Shown here: positions 43,042 to 50,843 of the stretch, one piece after another
Position numbering within the stretch: position 1 is the first letter of the stretch
Layout of the letters: every line of letters starts with the position of its first letter
DNA from: CAG-791 sp963658695
GTDB lineage: Bacteria; Bacillota; Clostridia; Lachnospirales; Lachnospiraceae
Reading direction: 5' to 3'
Length of the DNA stretch: 64,000 nucleotides
Assembly: GCA_963658695.1 (NCBI GenBank)
Contig: CAVKRN010000001.1
Span: forward strand, 53,376-117,375
Program-made: the position numbers and the translations under genes
Notes under the pieces: model-generated
Databases searched by the model: none
What the model was told of the DNA's origin: nothing
The model's input: only the letters and a program-made list of their open reading frames with translations

Positions 43042-45099
43042 ATGGCAGAAATTCACATACTAAGCTCAGACACCATCAACCGGATTGCAGCCGGTGAAGT
43101 AGTAGAGCGCCCCGTCAACGTCGTCAAGGAACTGACCGAAAACGCCATCGACGCCGGTGCCACTGCCGTTACGGTGGAGATCAAGGGCGGCGGCATTGAC
43201 CTGATCCGTGTCACCGACAACGGCTGCGGCATTGAGCCATCACAGATCACCAAGGCCTTCCGGCGGCATGCCACCAGCAAAATCAAAGAGGCCGATGACC
43301 TGGGGCGTCTCCATAGCCTGGGCTTTCGCGGCGAGGCGCTTTCTTCCATTGCGGCAGTATCCCGCGTGGAAATGATCACCAAGACCAAAGAGAACATCGT
43401 CGGCATTCGTGCCACCAACGATGTCACAAGCAGGGAGAGCAAACCGGATGCCGATGTGACACCGCTGGAAATCACAGAGGTTGGTGCTCCGGACGGCACC
43501 AGCGTCATGGTGCGAGATCTGTTTTTCAACGTCCCGGTACGCCGTAAATTCTTAAAGTCGCCGCAAACAGAGGCCGGTGCGGTCACCGATCTGATTGAGC
43601 ACCTTTGCCTCTCACACCCGGAGATTTCCTTTCATTACCGAGTAAACGGACAGGAGAAGCTGCACACCACGGGAAACGGCAATATCAAGGAGCTGATTTA
43701 CCGCATCTATGGGCGGGAGATGTCCAATTCCGTCATTCCGATTGCGAAGTCGTCCGCCGCGGAGAAAGACGAAGACCACCTTGTTGTCAGCGGGTTTCTG
43801 GGGCGCCCGGAATTTGCCCGCTCCAGCCGTAATCAGGAGATCTTCTTTGTCAACGGCAGAATCTTAAAAAGCGATGTCCTTTCCAAGGGCCTTGAGGAGG
43901 GCTATCGAACCGACCTGATGCAGCACCGGTTTCCCTTTGCCATCCTTTATCTGAAGGTGGCTGCCGAGGATATAGACGTCAATGTGCATCCCTCGAAAAT
44001 GGAAGTGCGCTTTTCAAATCCGAAACGGCTCTTTGATTTTCTAAACGACTCTGTGCACGAAGCGCTGCAGCGGGTTGAGATGATTCCAAGAGCAACCATG
44101 AATACGCAGGCTGAGGAAAAGCATCTTGCCATAGAAGAGGAAAAAGAACGCGCCACCGCCCAGAAGGCCCAGGGGCATCTGGAGCCCTTCGAACGCGCAG
44201 CTTCTGCGGATGCGGCGCCGGTTTCGGAAACTCCCGCACCGGCTGTGCGCGAAGCTCCCGTGGTCTACAAAGAAGACGATTTTACCTTCATTGACAAAAC
44301 TGTCTCCGAGCCGAATGCGCAGCCGCAGCAGCTTTCCTTTATCGAAGAGGCAGACCTCCCGGATCCCCAAAAGGCCAAGGCCAGGCAAGATGAAAAGGAA
44401 CAGGCCATTCTCTCCGGAGATCTCGAGGCGATGTTCCGCAAAAGCGTGCAGGAGGACTACGCCGAAGATCTTTACGGCAACCGCAATTACCACATCCTTC
44501 AGAGCAGCAATCTGCCGGAATACAAGATCGTCGGCCAGATTTTCGACACCTACTGGATTCTTTCCTTCAAGGATAAAATGCTGATGATCGACCAGCATGC
44601 CGCCCATGAAAAGGTGAATTTTGAGCGTCTGATGCGCCGCCTTGCGAAAGAACAGGCAGAGCCGGCACCGTCCCAGATGCTGGCGCCGCCCATCATTCTG
44701 AACCTGACCGGCAAGGAAGAGGGGGCCTACCTGCAGTACCAGGAGTATTTTCGCCGCATGGGCTATGATATCGAGCCCTTTGGCCAGAATTCCTATGCAC
44801 TGCGGGGTGTACCGATGGAGTTGTATGCCAATGAACCGGATGCACTTCTGCTGGAAATCCTCGATGAAATCCTGGATTCCCGCATGAGCGGTACCCCTGC
44901 TGCCATTTTGTATAAAATTGCATCCATGTCCTGCAAGGCCGCGGTCAAGGGCAATATGCATCAGTCATTCGAGGAGGCAAAGGCGCTCATTGACGAGCTG
45001 TTGTCGCTGGAGAACCCCTATCACTGCCCCCACGGACGGCCGACTATGATCGTTTTGTCCAAGCAGGAAATTGAACGGAAATTTAAGAGAATTGTGTAA
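43042..45099 (+). CDS. mutL: DNA mismatch repair protein MutL
   Basis: MutL links MutS to strand removal. The GHKL ATPase motifs are NRIAAGEVVERPVNVVKELTENAIDAGA, RVTDNGCGI and FRGEALSSIAAVSRVEM. The linker (about 345-480) is charged and low in complexity. The C-terminal endonuclease motif LMIDQHAAHEKVNFERL is present, with SCKAAVKGN and CPHGRPTM, as in MutL from organisms lacking MutH. The frame opens upstream at 42955; the ATG at 43042 follows aggagg. The gene is intact at 685 residues although mutS just upstream is broken. Confidence 0.96.
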   Translation: MAEIHILSSDTINRIAAGEVVERPVNVVKELTENAIDAGATAVTVEIKGGGIDLIRVTDNGCGIEPSQITKAFRRHATSKIKEADDLGRLHSLGFRGEALSSIAAVSRVEMITKTKENIVGIRATNDVTSRESKPDADVTPLEITEVGAPDGTSVMVRDLFFNVPVRRKFLKSPQTEAGAVTDLIEHLCLSHPEISFHYRVNGQEKLHTTGNGNIKELIYRIYGREMSNSVIPIAKSSAAEKDEDHLVVSGFLGRPEFARSSRNQEIFFVNGRILKSDVLSKGLEEGYRTDLMQHRFPFAILYLKVAAEDIDVNVHPSKMEVRFSNPKRLFDFLNDSVHEALQRVEMIPRATMNTQAEEKHLAIEEEKERATAQKAQGHLEPFERAASADAAPVSETPAPAVREAPVVYKEDDFTFIDKTVSEPNAQPQQLSFIEEADLPDPQKAKARQDEKEQAILSGDLEAMFRKSVQEDYAEDLYGNRNYHILQSSNLPEYKIVGQIFDTYWILSFKDKMLMIDQHAAHEKVNFERLMRRLAKEQAEPAPSQMLAPPIILNLTGKEEGAYLQYQEYFRRMGYDIEPFGQNSYALRGVPMELYANEPDALLLEILDEILDSRMSGTPAAILYKIASMSCKAAVKGNMHQSFEEAKALIDELLSLENPYHCPHGRPTMIVLSKQEIERKFKRIV

Positions 45100-45100
45100 T

Positions 45101-46063
45101 ATGGATAAGCTCATCATCATTGCCGGCCCCACCGCCAGCGGGAAAAGCGCGGCTGCCGTTGCGATGGCAAAGCGCTGCAACGGCAGCATCATATCGGCCG
45201 ATTCCATGCAGGTATACCGCGGCATGGACATTGGTTCGGCCAAAATCACAACCGAGGAAATGCAGGATATCCCGCATTATCTGATTGACATTGCAGATCC
45301 TTCCGAGGCTTGGAATGTGGTCCGCTTCCAGCAGGAAGCGCAAAGGGCAGCGGAGGAGATCACCGCAGCAGGGCGCCTTCCTTTGGTGGTTGGCGGCACC
45401 GGATTTTACATTCAGGCGCTCTTGTACGGCATTGATTTTACAGATACGCAGGAGGATACCGCCTACCGGGAGGATCTCCGAAAGCTTGCGGATACAGAAG
45501 GCCCCGAGGCGCTCCACCGGCTCCTTGCCCAAACGGACCCTGCCTCTGCAGCCGCCATTCATCCCAATAATGTCAAACGCGTGATCCGCGCTCTGGAATA
45601 TGCGCGGGAGACCGGCGGGCAAATATCCAAGCACAATGCCAGCCAGCGACAGCGGCAGCCGGTTTTTGACGCAGTTTATTATGTGCTCACACGGAATCGC
45701 GAGAAGCTGTATGAGCGAATTGATGCCCGGGTAGATGACATGATGGAAGAGGGCCTTTTGGACGAAGTTCTGCGGCTAAAAGACGTCGGTTTTTCCTCCT
45801 TAGATGTTTCGATGCAGGGGCTTGGCTACAAGCAGCTTCTCCAGTACCTGGAGGGGACCTGTTCTCTTTCGGATGCTGTGGCGCAGATCAAACTCCAGAC
45901 AAGGCACTTTGCCAAGCGCCAGCTCACCTGGTTTAAAAGGGAGAAGAACGTGGTCTGGGTCAACATGGACGACTACACTACGCCCGAAGAGGCCGCCGAT
46001 TTTATGCTGGCGGGGCTTCCGGATTCCTGGAACCTTGGTAATTACAATTCACACGTCTGCTAA
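45101..46063 (+). CDS. miaA: tRNA dimethylallyltransferase
   Basis: MiaA transfers a dimethylallyl group from DMAPP to A37 of tRNAs reading U-starting codons. The P-loop is IIAGPTASGKSAAAVAMA. SADSMQVYRGMDIGSAKIT, VGGTGFYIQALLYGI and a C-terminal LQTRHFAKRQLTWFKRE are family hallmarks. The ATG at 45101 lies one base after the mutL stop, and 320 residues is standard. It provides the substrate for MiaB encoded upstream. Confidence 0.95.
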   Translation: MDKLIIIAGPTASGKSAAAVAMAKRCNGSIISADSMQVYRGMDIGSAKITTEEMQDIPHYLIDIADPSEAWNVVRFQQEAQRAAEEITAAGRLPLVVGGTGFYIQALLYGIDFTDTQEDTAYREDLRKLADTEGPEALHRLLAQTDPASAAAIHPNNVKRVIRALEYARETGGQISKHNASQRQRQPVFDAVYYVLTRNREKLYERIDARVDDMMEEGLLDEVLRLKDVGFSSLDVSMQGLGYKQLLQYLEGTCSLSDAVAQIKLQTRHFAKRQLTWFKREKNVVWVNMDDYTTPEEAADFMLAGLPDSWNLGNYNSHVC

Positions 46064-46141
46064 GGAATTTTCTGCTTCGCAGCTTTCCTTTTGCTCATGT
46101 GGTGTTCTTTTGAAGTAGTTGACCGGAAAGGATAGAAAATA

Positions 46142-47473
46142 ATGAACAAAACAACGACAAACCATGCCGCGTTTGCGGATCTGCAGACAGAGGCTTACGC
46201 TGCACTCGGGATTTCCAAAGAGGTGCTTGCCTTTGCTGCGCCGATTCTGGAAAGTCTCCAGAATCGCTTTGAAGCCATTGATCAGATGGCGGAGTACAAC
46301 CAGCTGCGAATCATCCATGCCATGCAGGAAGCCCATATCGGCGAAGCAAGCCTCAAGGGAACAACCGGCTATGGCTACGACGACATCGGAAGAGAAGGAC
46401 TGGAAAAGGTGTATTCCCTTTATTTTCACACCGAGGACGCTCTGGTTCGTCCCCAGATTACCTGCGGCACCCACGCCCTTGCGTTGGCACTCATGTCGAA
46501 CCTGCGGCCGGGGCAAACGCTGCTCTCGGCAGCCGGAAAGCCCTATGACACCTTAGAGGAAGTCATCGGCATCCGTCCCTCCAGAGGGTCCCTGGCCGAA
46601 TACGGCATTTCCTATCAGCAGGTAGATCTTTTGCCCGACGGCTCCTTTGACCTAGAGGGACTTCGCGATGCGCTGACCCGGGATGAGTCCCATTCCATTC
46701 ATCTTGTCACCATCCAGCGCTCCAAGGGATACCAGAGCCGCCGAACCCTTTCCGTGGATGCCATCGGAGAAGCCATTCAGTTCATGAAGGCCCTGCGGCC
46801 GGACATCCTGTACATGGTGGACAATTGCTACGGCGAATTTACCGAGGAAAAAGAACCCACTGACGTGGGAGCAGACCTTTGCGTTGGCTCACTGATTAAG
46901 AATCCGGGCGGCGGTCTTGCCCCCATCGGAGGGTATCTTGCCGGCAAAAAGGAGTGCATCGCCAATGCGGCCGTCCGCCTTACCAGCCCCGGCCTTGGCA
47001 AAGAGGTCGGAGCCTCCCTTGACCTTCTTCCTGCCTTTTTCCAGGGCTTTTTCATGGGTCCCATCGTAACGGCCAGTGCGCTCAAGGGAGCCATTTTTGC
47101 TGCCTGTGCCTATGAGAAGCTTGGCTTTGACGTTCTGCCAAACGGATCCGAGGACCGGCATGACATCATTCAGGCCATCACCTTCCATAAGCCGGAGGGT
47201 GTCATCGCCTTCTGCCAGGGAATCCAGTCGGCATCTCCTGTGGACAGCTTTGTTTCCTGCGAGCCCGCCCCGATGCCGGGCTACGATTCTGATGTTATTA
47301 TGGCGGCCGGTGCTTTTGTGTCCGGATCCTCCATTGAACTCTCCGCAGATGGGCCGCTGCGGGAGCCCTATACCGTCTTTTTCCAGGGCGGACTGACCTG
47401 GCCCCATGCCAAGCTTGGAATTCTTAAAACGCTGCAGAACATGCAGGAGAGGGGGCTGGCAAAGCTTGATTAA
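46142..47473 (+). CDS. Methionine gamma-lyase family / aluminium-resistance-like PLP protein
   Basis: A 443-residue PLP-dependent enzyme of the COG4100 group, often annotated aluminium resistance protein or methionine gamma-lyase-like. The cofactor region is DNCYGEFTEEKEPTDVGADL followed by GSLIKNPGGGLAPIGGYLAG, where the lysine should form the Schiff base. KGTTGYGYDDIGREGLEKV and RPQITCGTHALALALM match the family. Its natural substrate is not established. It follows miaA after 78 bases with a ggaaagg site, a common clostridial order. Confidence 0.85.
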   Translation: MNKTTTNHAAFADLQTEAYAALGISKEVLAFAAPILESLQNRFEAIDQMAEYNQLRIIHAMQEAHIGEASLKGTTGYGYDDIGREGLEKVYSLYFHTEDALVRPQITCGTHALALALMSNLRPGQTLLSAAGKPYDTLEEVIGIRPSRGSLAEYGISYQQVDLLPDGSFDLEGLRDALTRDESHSIHLVTIQRSKGYQSRRTLSVDAIGEAIQFMKALRPDILYMVDNCYGEFTEEKEPTDVGADLCVGSLIKNPGGGLAPIGGYLAGKKECIANAAVRLTSPGLGKEVGASLDLLPAFFQGFFMGPIVTASALKGAIFAACAYEKLGFDVLPNGSEDRHDIIQAITFHKPEGVIAFCQGIQSASPVDSFVSCEPAPMPGYDSDVIMAAGAFVSGSSIELSADGPLREPYTVFFQGGLTWPHAKLGILKTLQNMQERGLAKLD

Positions 47474-47539
47474 CCGCCTGCAACTGGTTACAATGATATG
47501 GATTTCTGTCCCCGGAAGAGGCCCTGGGAAAGAGGTCCT

Positions 47540-48229
47540 ATGAAACCATTACATCGTCCGGAAATGCCATATGAACGCTTTGAGGCAGGCGGTAGAGCGG
47601 CGCTCTCCAATGCTGAGCTTCTGGCTGTCCTTCTTCGAACCGGTACATCCAAGGAACCGGTTCTGGAGCTTTCCCGGCATCTTTTGCGGCTAAAGGGCGG
47701 AGATGGAAATTCCCTTTCTATTCTCTACAATTTGAGCCAGGAGGATCTGCAGCGCGTTCCCGGTATCGGGAGAGTCCGTGCCATACAGATCCAGTGCCTT
47801 CTGGAACTGTCCAGGAGGCTTGCCTGTGAGTCGGCGCATCCCTTTGGACAGCGTCTGACCTGCTCTGAGCCGCAGACCGTTGCGAATTATTACATGGAGT
47901 CTCTGCGTCATGAAGCGCAGGAGAGAGTCATTGCCCTTTTTCTGGACAACCGGCTTTGTCTTTTGCGGGAGGAGATTCTGACCATCGGAACGGCAGATGC
48001 ATCACTTTGTTCGCCGCGGGATGTATTCCGGCGCGCACTGGATGCAGGTGCTGTTTCCTTTTTGCTTTTGCACAATCATCCAAGCGGTGATCCGTCTCCG
48101 TCGAAGGAGGATGTGCAGTTAACCAAGCGCTTAAAGGCAGCAGGAGACCTTATGGAAATCCGGCTGGTCGATCACATCATCATTGGAGACCGGCGCTACT
48201 GCAGCCTTATGACGGAGGGAATGGTGTAG
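47540..48229 (+). CDS. radC: RadC family protein (JAMM domain)
   Basis: A 229-residue RadC protein. Residues 10-100 contain a helix-hairpin-helix (LQRVPGIGRVRAIQIQCLLE); the C-terminal JAMM/MPN+ domain has the motif LLHNHPSGDPSPSKEDVQLTKRL. Despite the name, a DNA-repair role is not well supported experimentally. The frame opens at 47498, but the ATG at 47540 after aaagagg gives the normal N terminus (KPLHRPEMPYERFEAGG). radC directly before mreB is a conserved arrangement. Confidence 0.92.
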   Translation: MKPLHRPEMPYERFEAGGRAALSNAELLAVLLRTGTSKEPVLELSRHLLRLKGGDGNSLSILYNLSQEDLQRVPGIGRVRAIQIQCLLELSRRLACESAHPFGQRLTCSEPQTVANYYMESLRHEAQERVIALFLDNRLCLLREEILTIGTADASLCSPRDVFRRALDAGAVSFLLLHNHPSGDPSPSKEDVQLTKRLKAAGDLMEIRLVDHIIIGDRRYCSLMTEGMV

Positions 48230-48351
48230 ATAAAAGGCCGCACATTCCATTGCTTGGCTGTCACCGGAATGATACATACACAGTTACTGTCCGGCGCCGT
48301 TTGGATTTTCACGCGGAGAATCTTGAAGGAGCTGGCAGCAAGGGAGAAGAT

Positions 48352-49434
48352 ATGGCCCTATTCGGCAGAAAGCATCACAGACCCGGCGAGGTCCGTGAGC
48401 AGGAAGAGTTTCATGATCCCGGCGTGATCAACAACGCCTATGCCGTGGATCTTGGCACCTGCAATATAAAGATTTATAACGCAGCAACGGACCGCATCAT
48501 GGTTCAGAAGAACATGATTGCCGTCAAGAACAAAAAAACAATGATCGCCTATGGCGACAATGCCTACGAAATGTTTGAACGTGCCCCCGCCAATATCCGT
48601 GTGAGCTATCCCATCGGAAGCGGTGTCATTGCCGATATCCGGAACATGGAGCTTCTGATGAAGTCCTTCATGCGGGATGAGCAGCGCGGCGCGTTGCATG
48701 CGGCAGACTTTTTCGTGGCTGTGCCGACGGATGTTACCGAGGTGGAGCGAAGAGCGTTCTATGATCTGATTGCCGATGCCGGCATCAAGGCTCGCCGGAT
48801 CATGGTTGTAGAAAAGGCTTTGGCAGACGGTCTTGGTATGGGCATTGACGTAAAGACCGCGCAGGGCGTTCTGGTGGTGGATGTTGGCTTTGACACCACA
48901 GAGATCTCCATTTTGTCCCTTGGCGGCATTGTGCTTTCCAAGCTCCTTAAAATCGGCGGCCGCCATTTTGACACCACCATCGTCAGTGCCGTTCGAAGAG
49001 AATACAATCTGGTCATCGGTATGAAGACCGCAGAAACGGTCCGCCTTACCTTTGGAGACCGGGAGAATACATCGGATTACTGCACCATTTACGGAAGAGA
49101 TATTGTTACCGGCCTGCCCATGGAACGCAGCCTTACGAGGGACTTTATTTCGGAGACGCTTCACGACAGCTTCCGGACCATTGTTGACAACATCAAGGTT
49201 CTTTTGGAACGCACGCCGCCGGAGCTTTCTGCCGATATCTATCGCCACGGACTGTTCTTAACCGGCGGAGCAAGTCAGGAGGAAGGACTGGCGGACATCA
49301 TCGGCAACGAGGTAAAGCTCGATGTCAATGTTGCGGACGCTCCCATTAATACCGTTGCGCTTGGTCTTGCACAGGTTATCAAAAAGATGCAGTACCGCCC
49401 GCTGGCCTACACCATTGAAGGACTGGGGAAATGA
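48352..49434 (+). CDS. mreB: Rod-shape actin homologue MreB/Mbl
   Basis: MreB polymerises under the membrane and guides lateral wall synthesis. The actin-like phosphate-1 loop is AVDLGTCNIKIYN, phosphate-2 is VLVVDVGFDTTEISILSLGG, and the adenosine motif is HGLFLTGGASQEEGLADI. The N-terminal extension MALFGRKHHRPG is longer than usual. GTCN replaces the more common GTAN. Overall it is somewhat divergent, so it could be an Mbl- or MreBH-type paralogue. ATG 48352 follows gggagaag. The stop overlaps mreC. Confidence 0.9.
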   Translation: MALFGRKHHRPGEVREQEEFHDPGVINNAYAVDLGTCNIKIYNAATDRIMVQKNMIAVKNKKTMIAYGDNAYEMFERAPANIRVSYPIGSGVIADIRNMELLMKSFMRDEQRGALHAADFFVAVPTDVTEVERRAFYDLIADAGIKARRIMVVEKALADGLGMGIDVKTAQGVLVVDVGFDTTEISILSLGGIVLSKLLKIGGRHFDTTIVSAVRREYNLVIGMKTAETVRLTFGDRENTSDYCTIYGRDIVTGLPMERSLTRDFISETLHDSFRTIVDNIKVLLERTPPELSADIYRHGLFLTGGASQEEGLADIIGNEVKLDVNVADAPINTVALGLAQVIKKMQYRPLAYTIEGLGK

Positions 49435-50306
49435 GTTCAGGTCCCATCAAAAGAAGAGAGCCGCTGCAGCTTCATATACCCAGCCGCTACCTTCTGCTAA
49501 TTACCACCGCCTTATGCGTTGGCTTGATTCTAATTACATATTACACAAGCATTCTGGATGGACCACTGTCCGGCTTTGCAGGTTATGTAGTGGTGCCCTT
49601 TCAAAACGGCGTCAGCCGGGCCGGAGAGTGGCTGATCGAGCGCGAACAGTTAGTTTCTGATATCCATCAGCTGCAGGAAGAGAATGCGGCGCTTGCGCAG
49701 GAGAATCAGGAGCTTACCGCCTCCAACCAGGCGCTCCTGCAGTCCAAGCATGAGCTGACGGAGCTTCGAACCTTGTACCAGCTGGATGGAACCTACTCCG
49801 ATTATGAGAAAACCGGTGCTCGCATCATCGCCAAGGAAAGCGGCACCTGGTATCACTCGTTTTTGATCAACAAGGGAACCAATGACGGCCTTGCTCTGGA
49901 TATGAATGTTCTGGCAGACGGAGGCCTTGTCGGACGAATTACCTACATTGGTCCGAACTGGGCAAGGGTACAGTCCATTATTGATGATGATTCCAATGTT
50001 TCGGCCACCGTGCAGGCCACCGAGGACAATCTGATGGTGTCCGGCGATCTGACGCTCTATGAGAACGGCGAAATCTCGTTCTCCGAACTTTCGGATCCGG
50101 ACAGTGATGTGCGGCTCGGAGACAGCGTAGTCACCTCGAACATCAGCAGCAAATACCTGCCCGGAATTCTCATCGGCTACATCAGTGACCTGCAGACCGA
50201 TCCCAACAACCTGACCAAATCCGGACGGATCACGCCGGCCGTTGATTTTTCGCACCTGGACACGGTCCTCGTGATTTTGCAGCAGAAGCAAACCGTAAGT
50301 GAATGA
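49431..50306 (+). CDS. mreC: Rod-shape protein MreC
   Basis: MreC is an extracytoplasmic scaffold of the elongasome. One N-terminal membrane segment (about 20-40) is followed by a coiled coil (LVSDIHQLQEENAALAQENQ and onward) and a two-lobed beta domain with IAKESGTWYHSFLINKGTNDGL and ADGGLVGRITYIG. The length of 291 is usual. It starts in an ATGA overlap with mreB and ends in one with mreD. Confidence 0.93.
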   Translation: MSSGPIKRREPLQLHIPSRYLLLITTALCVGLILITYYTSILDGPLSGFAGYVVVPFQNGVSRAGEWLIEREQLVSDIHQLQEENAALAQENQELTASNQALLQSKHELTELRTLYQLDGTYSDYEKTGARIIAKESGTWYHSFLINKGTNDGLALDMNVLADGGLVGRITYIGPNWARVQSIIDDDSNVSATVQATEDNLMVSGDLTLYENGEISFSELSDPDSDVRLGDSVVTSNISSKYLPGILIGYISDLQTDPNNLTKSGRITPAVDFSHLDTVLVILQQKQTVSE

Positions 50307-50836
50307 AAAAGCTTAGAACCGTTTTACTTGTATTTGTCATTATTATTCTCTGCTTTGTCCTGCAGACGGCGGTCCTGCCGGCAATTACCATTCAGGGGAT
50401 CGCACCGAACCTGATGGTGGTTGTGACAGCTTCCTACGGATTTATGTTCGGTGACCGGAAGGGCATGTGCATCGGCCTTTTCTGCGGCCTTTTGTGCGAC
50501 ATCTGCTTCGGACCCCTGATTGGCTTTCAGGCCGGTATATATGCCGTGATCGGTTTTTTGTCGGGGAAATTTCAAAAAATACTGTATGTAGAAGATCTGA
50601 TATTTCCTCTTTCACTGATTGCTGTCTGTGACTTTGCAGCCGGGTTTGCCGTTTATTTTTTCCTGTTCCTGATGCGCAACCGGCTTTTTTTCAAAACATT
50701 TTTTGAAAAACGCATGCTCCCGGAGATGGTCTATACGGTACTTGCCAGCGTGCTGCTGTATCCGCTTCTTCGGATTTTATTCAACCGCTTTATGAAGGAA
50801 AAACCACAAAGCGCTCTGATGGAGAATAAATCGTAA
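50303..50836 (+). CDS. mreD: Rod-shape membrane protein MreD
   Basis: A 177-residue hydrophobic protein with about five membrane segments. GDRKGMCIGLFCGLLCDICFG is the typical family region. It partners MreC and the RodA/PBP2 synthase. Identification rests on hydropathy, size and position between mreC and pbp2. It starts within the mreC stop (ATGA). Confidence 0.88.
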   Translation: MKKLRTVLLVFVIIILCFVLQTAVLPAITIQGIAPNLMVVVTASYGFMFGDRKGMCIGLFCGLLCDICFGPLIGFQAGIYAVIGFLSGKFQKILYVEDLIFPLSLIAVCDFAAGFAVYFFLFLMRNRLFFKTFFEKRMLPEMVYTVLASVLLYPLLRILFNRFMKEKPQSALMENKS

Positions 50837-50843
50837 CGAACAA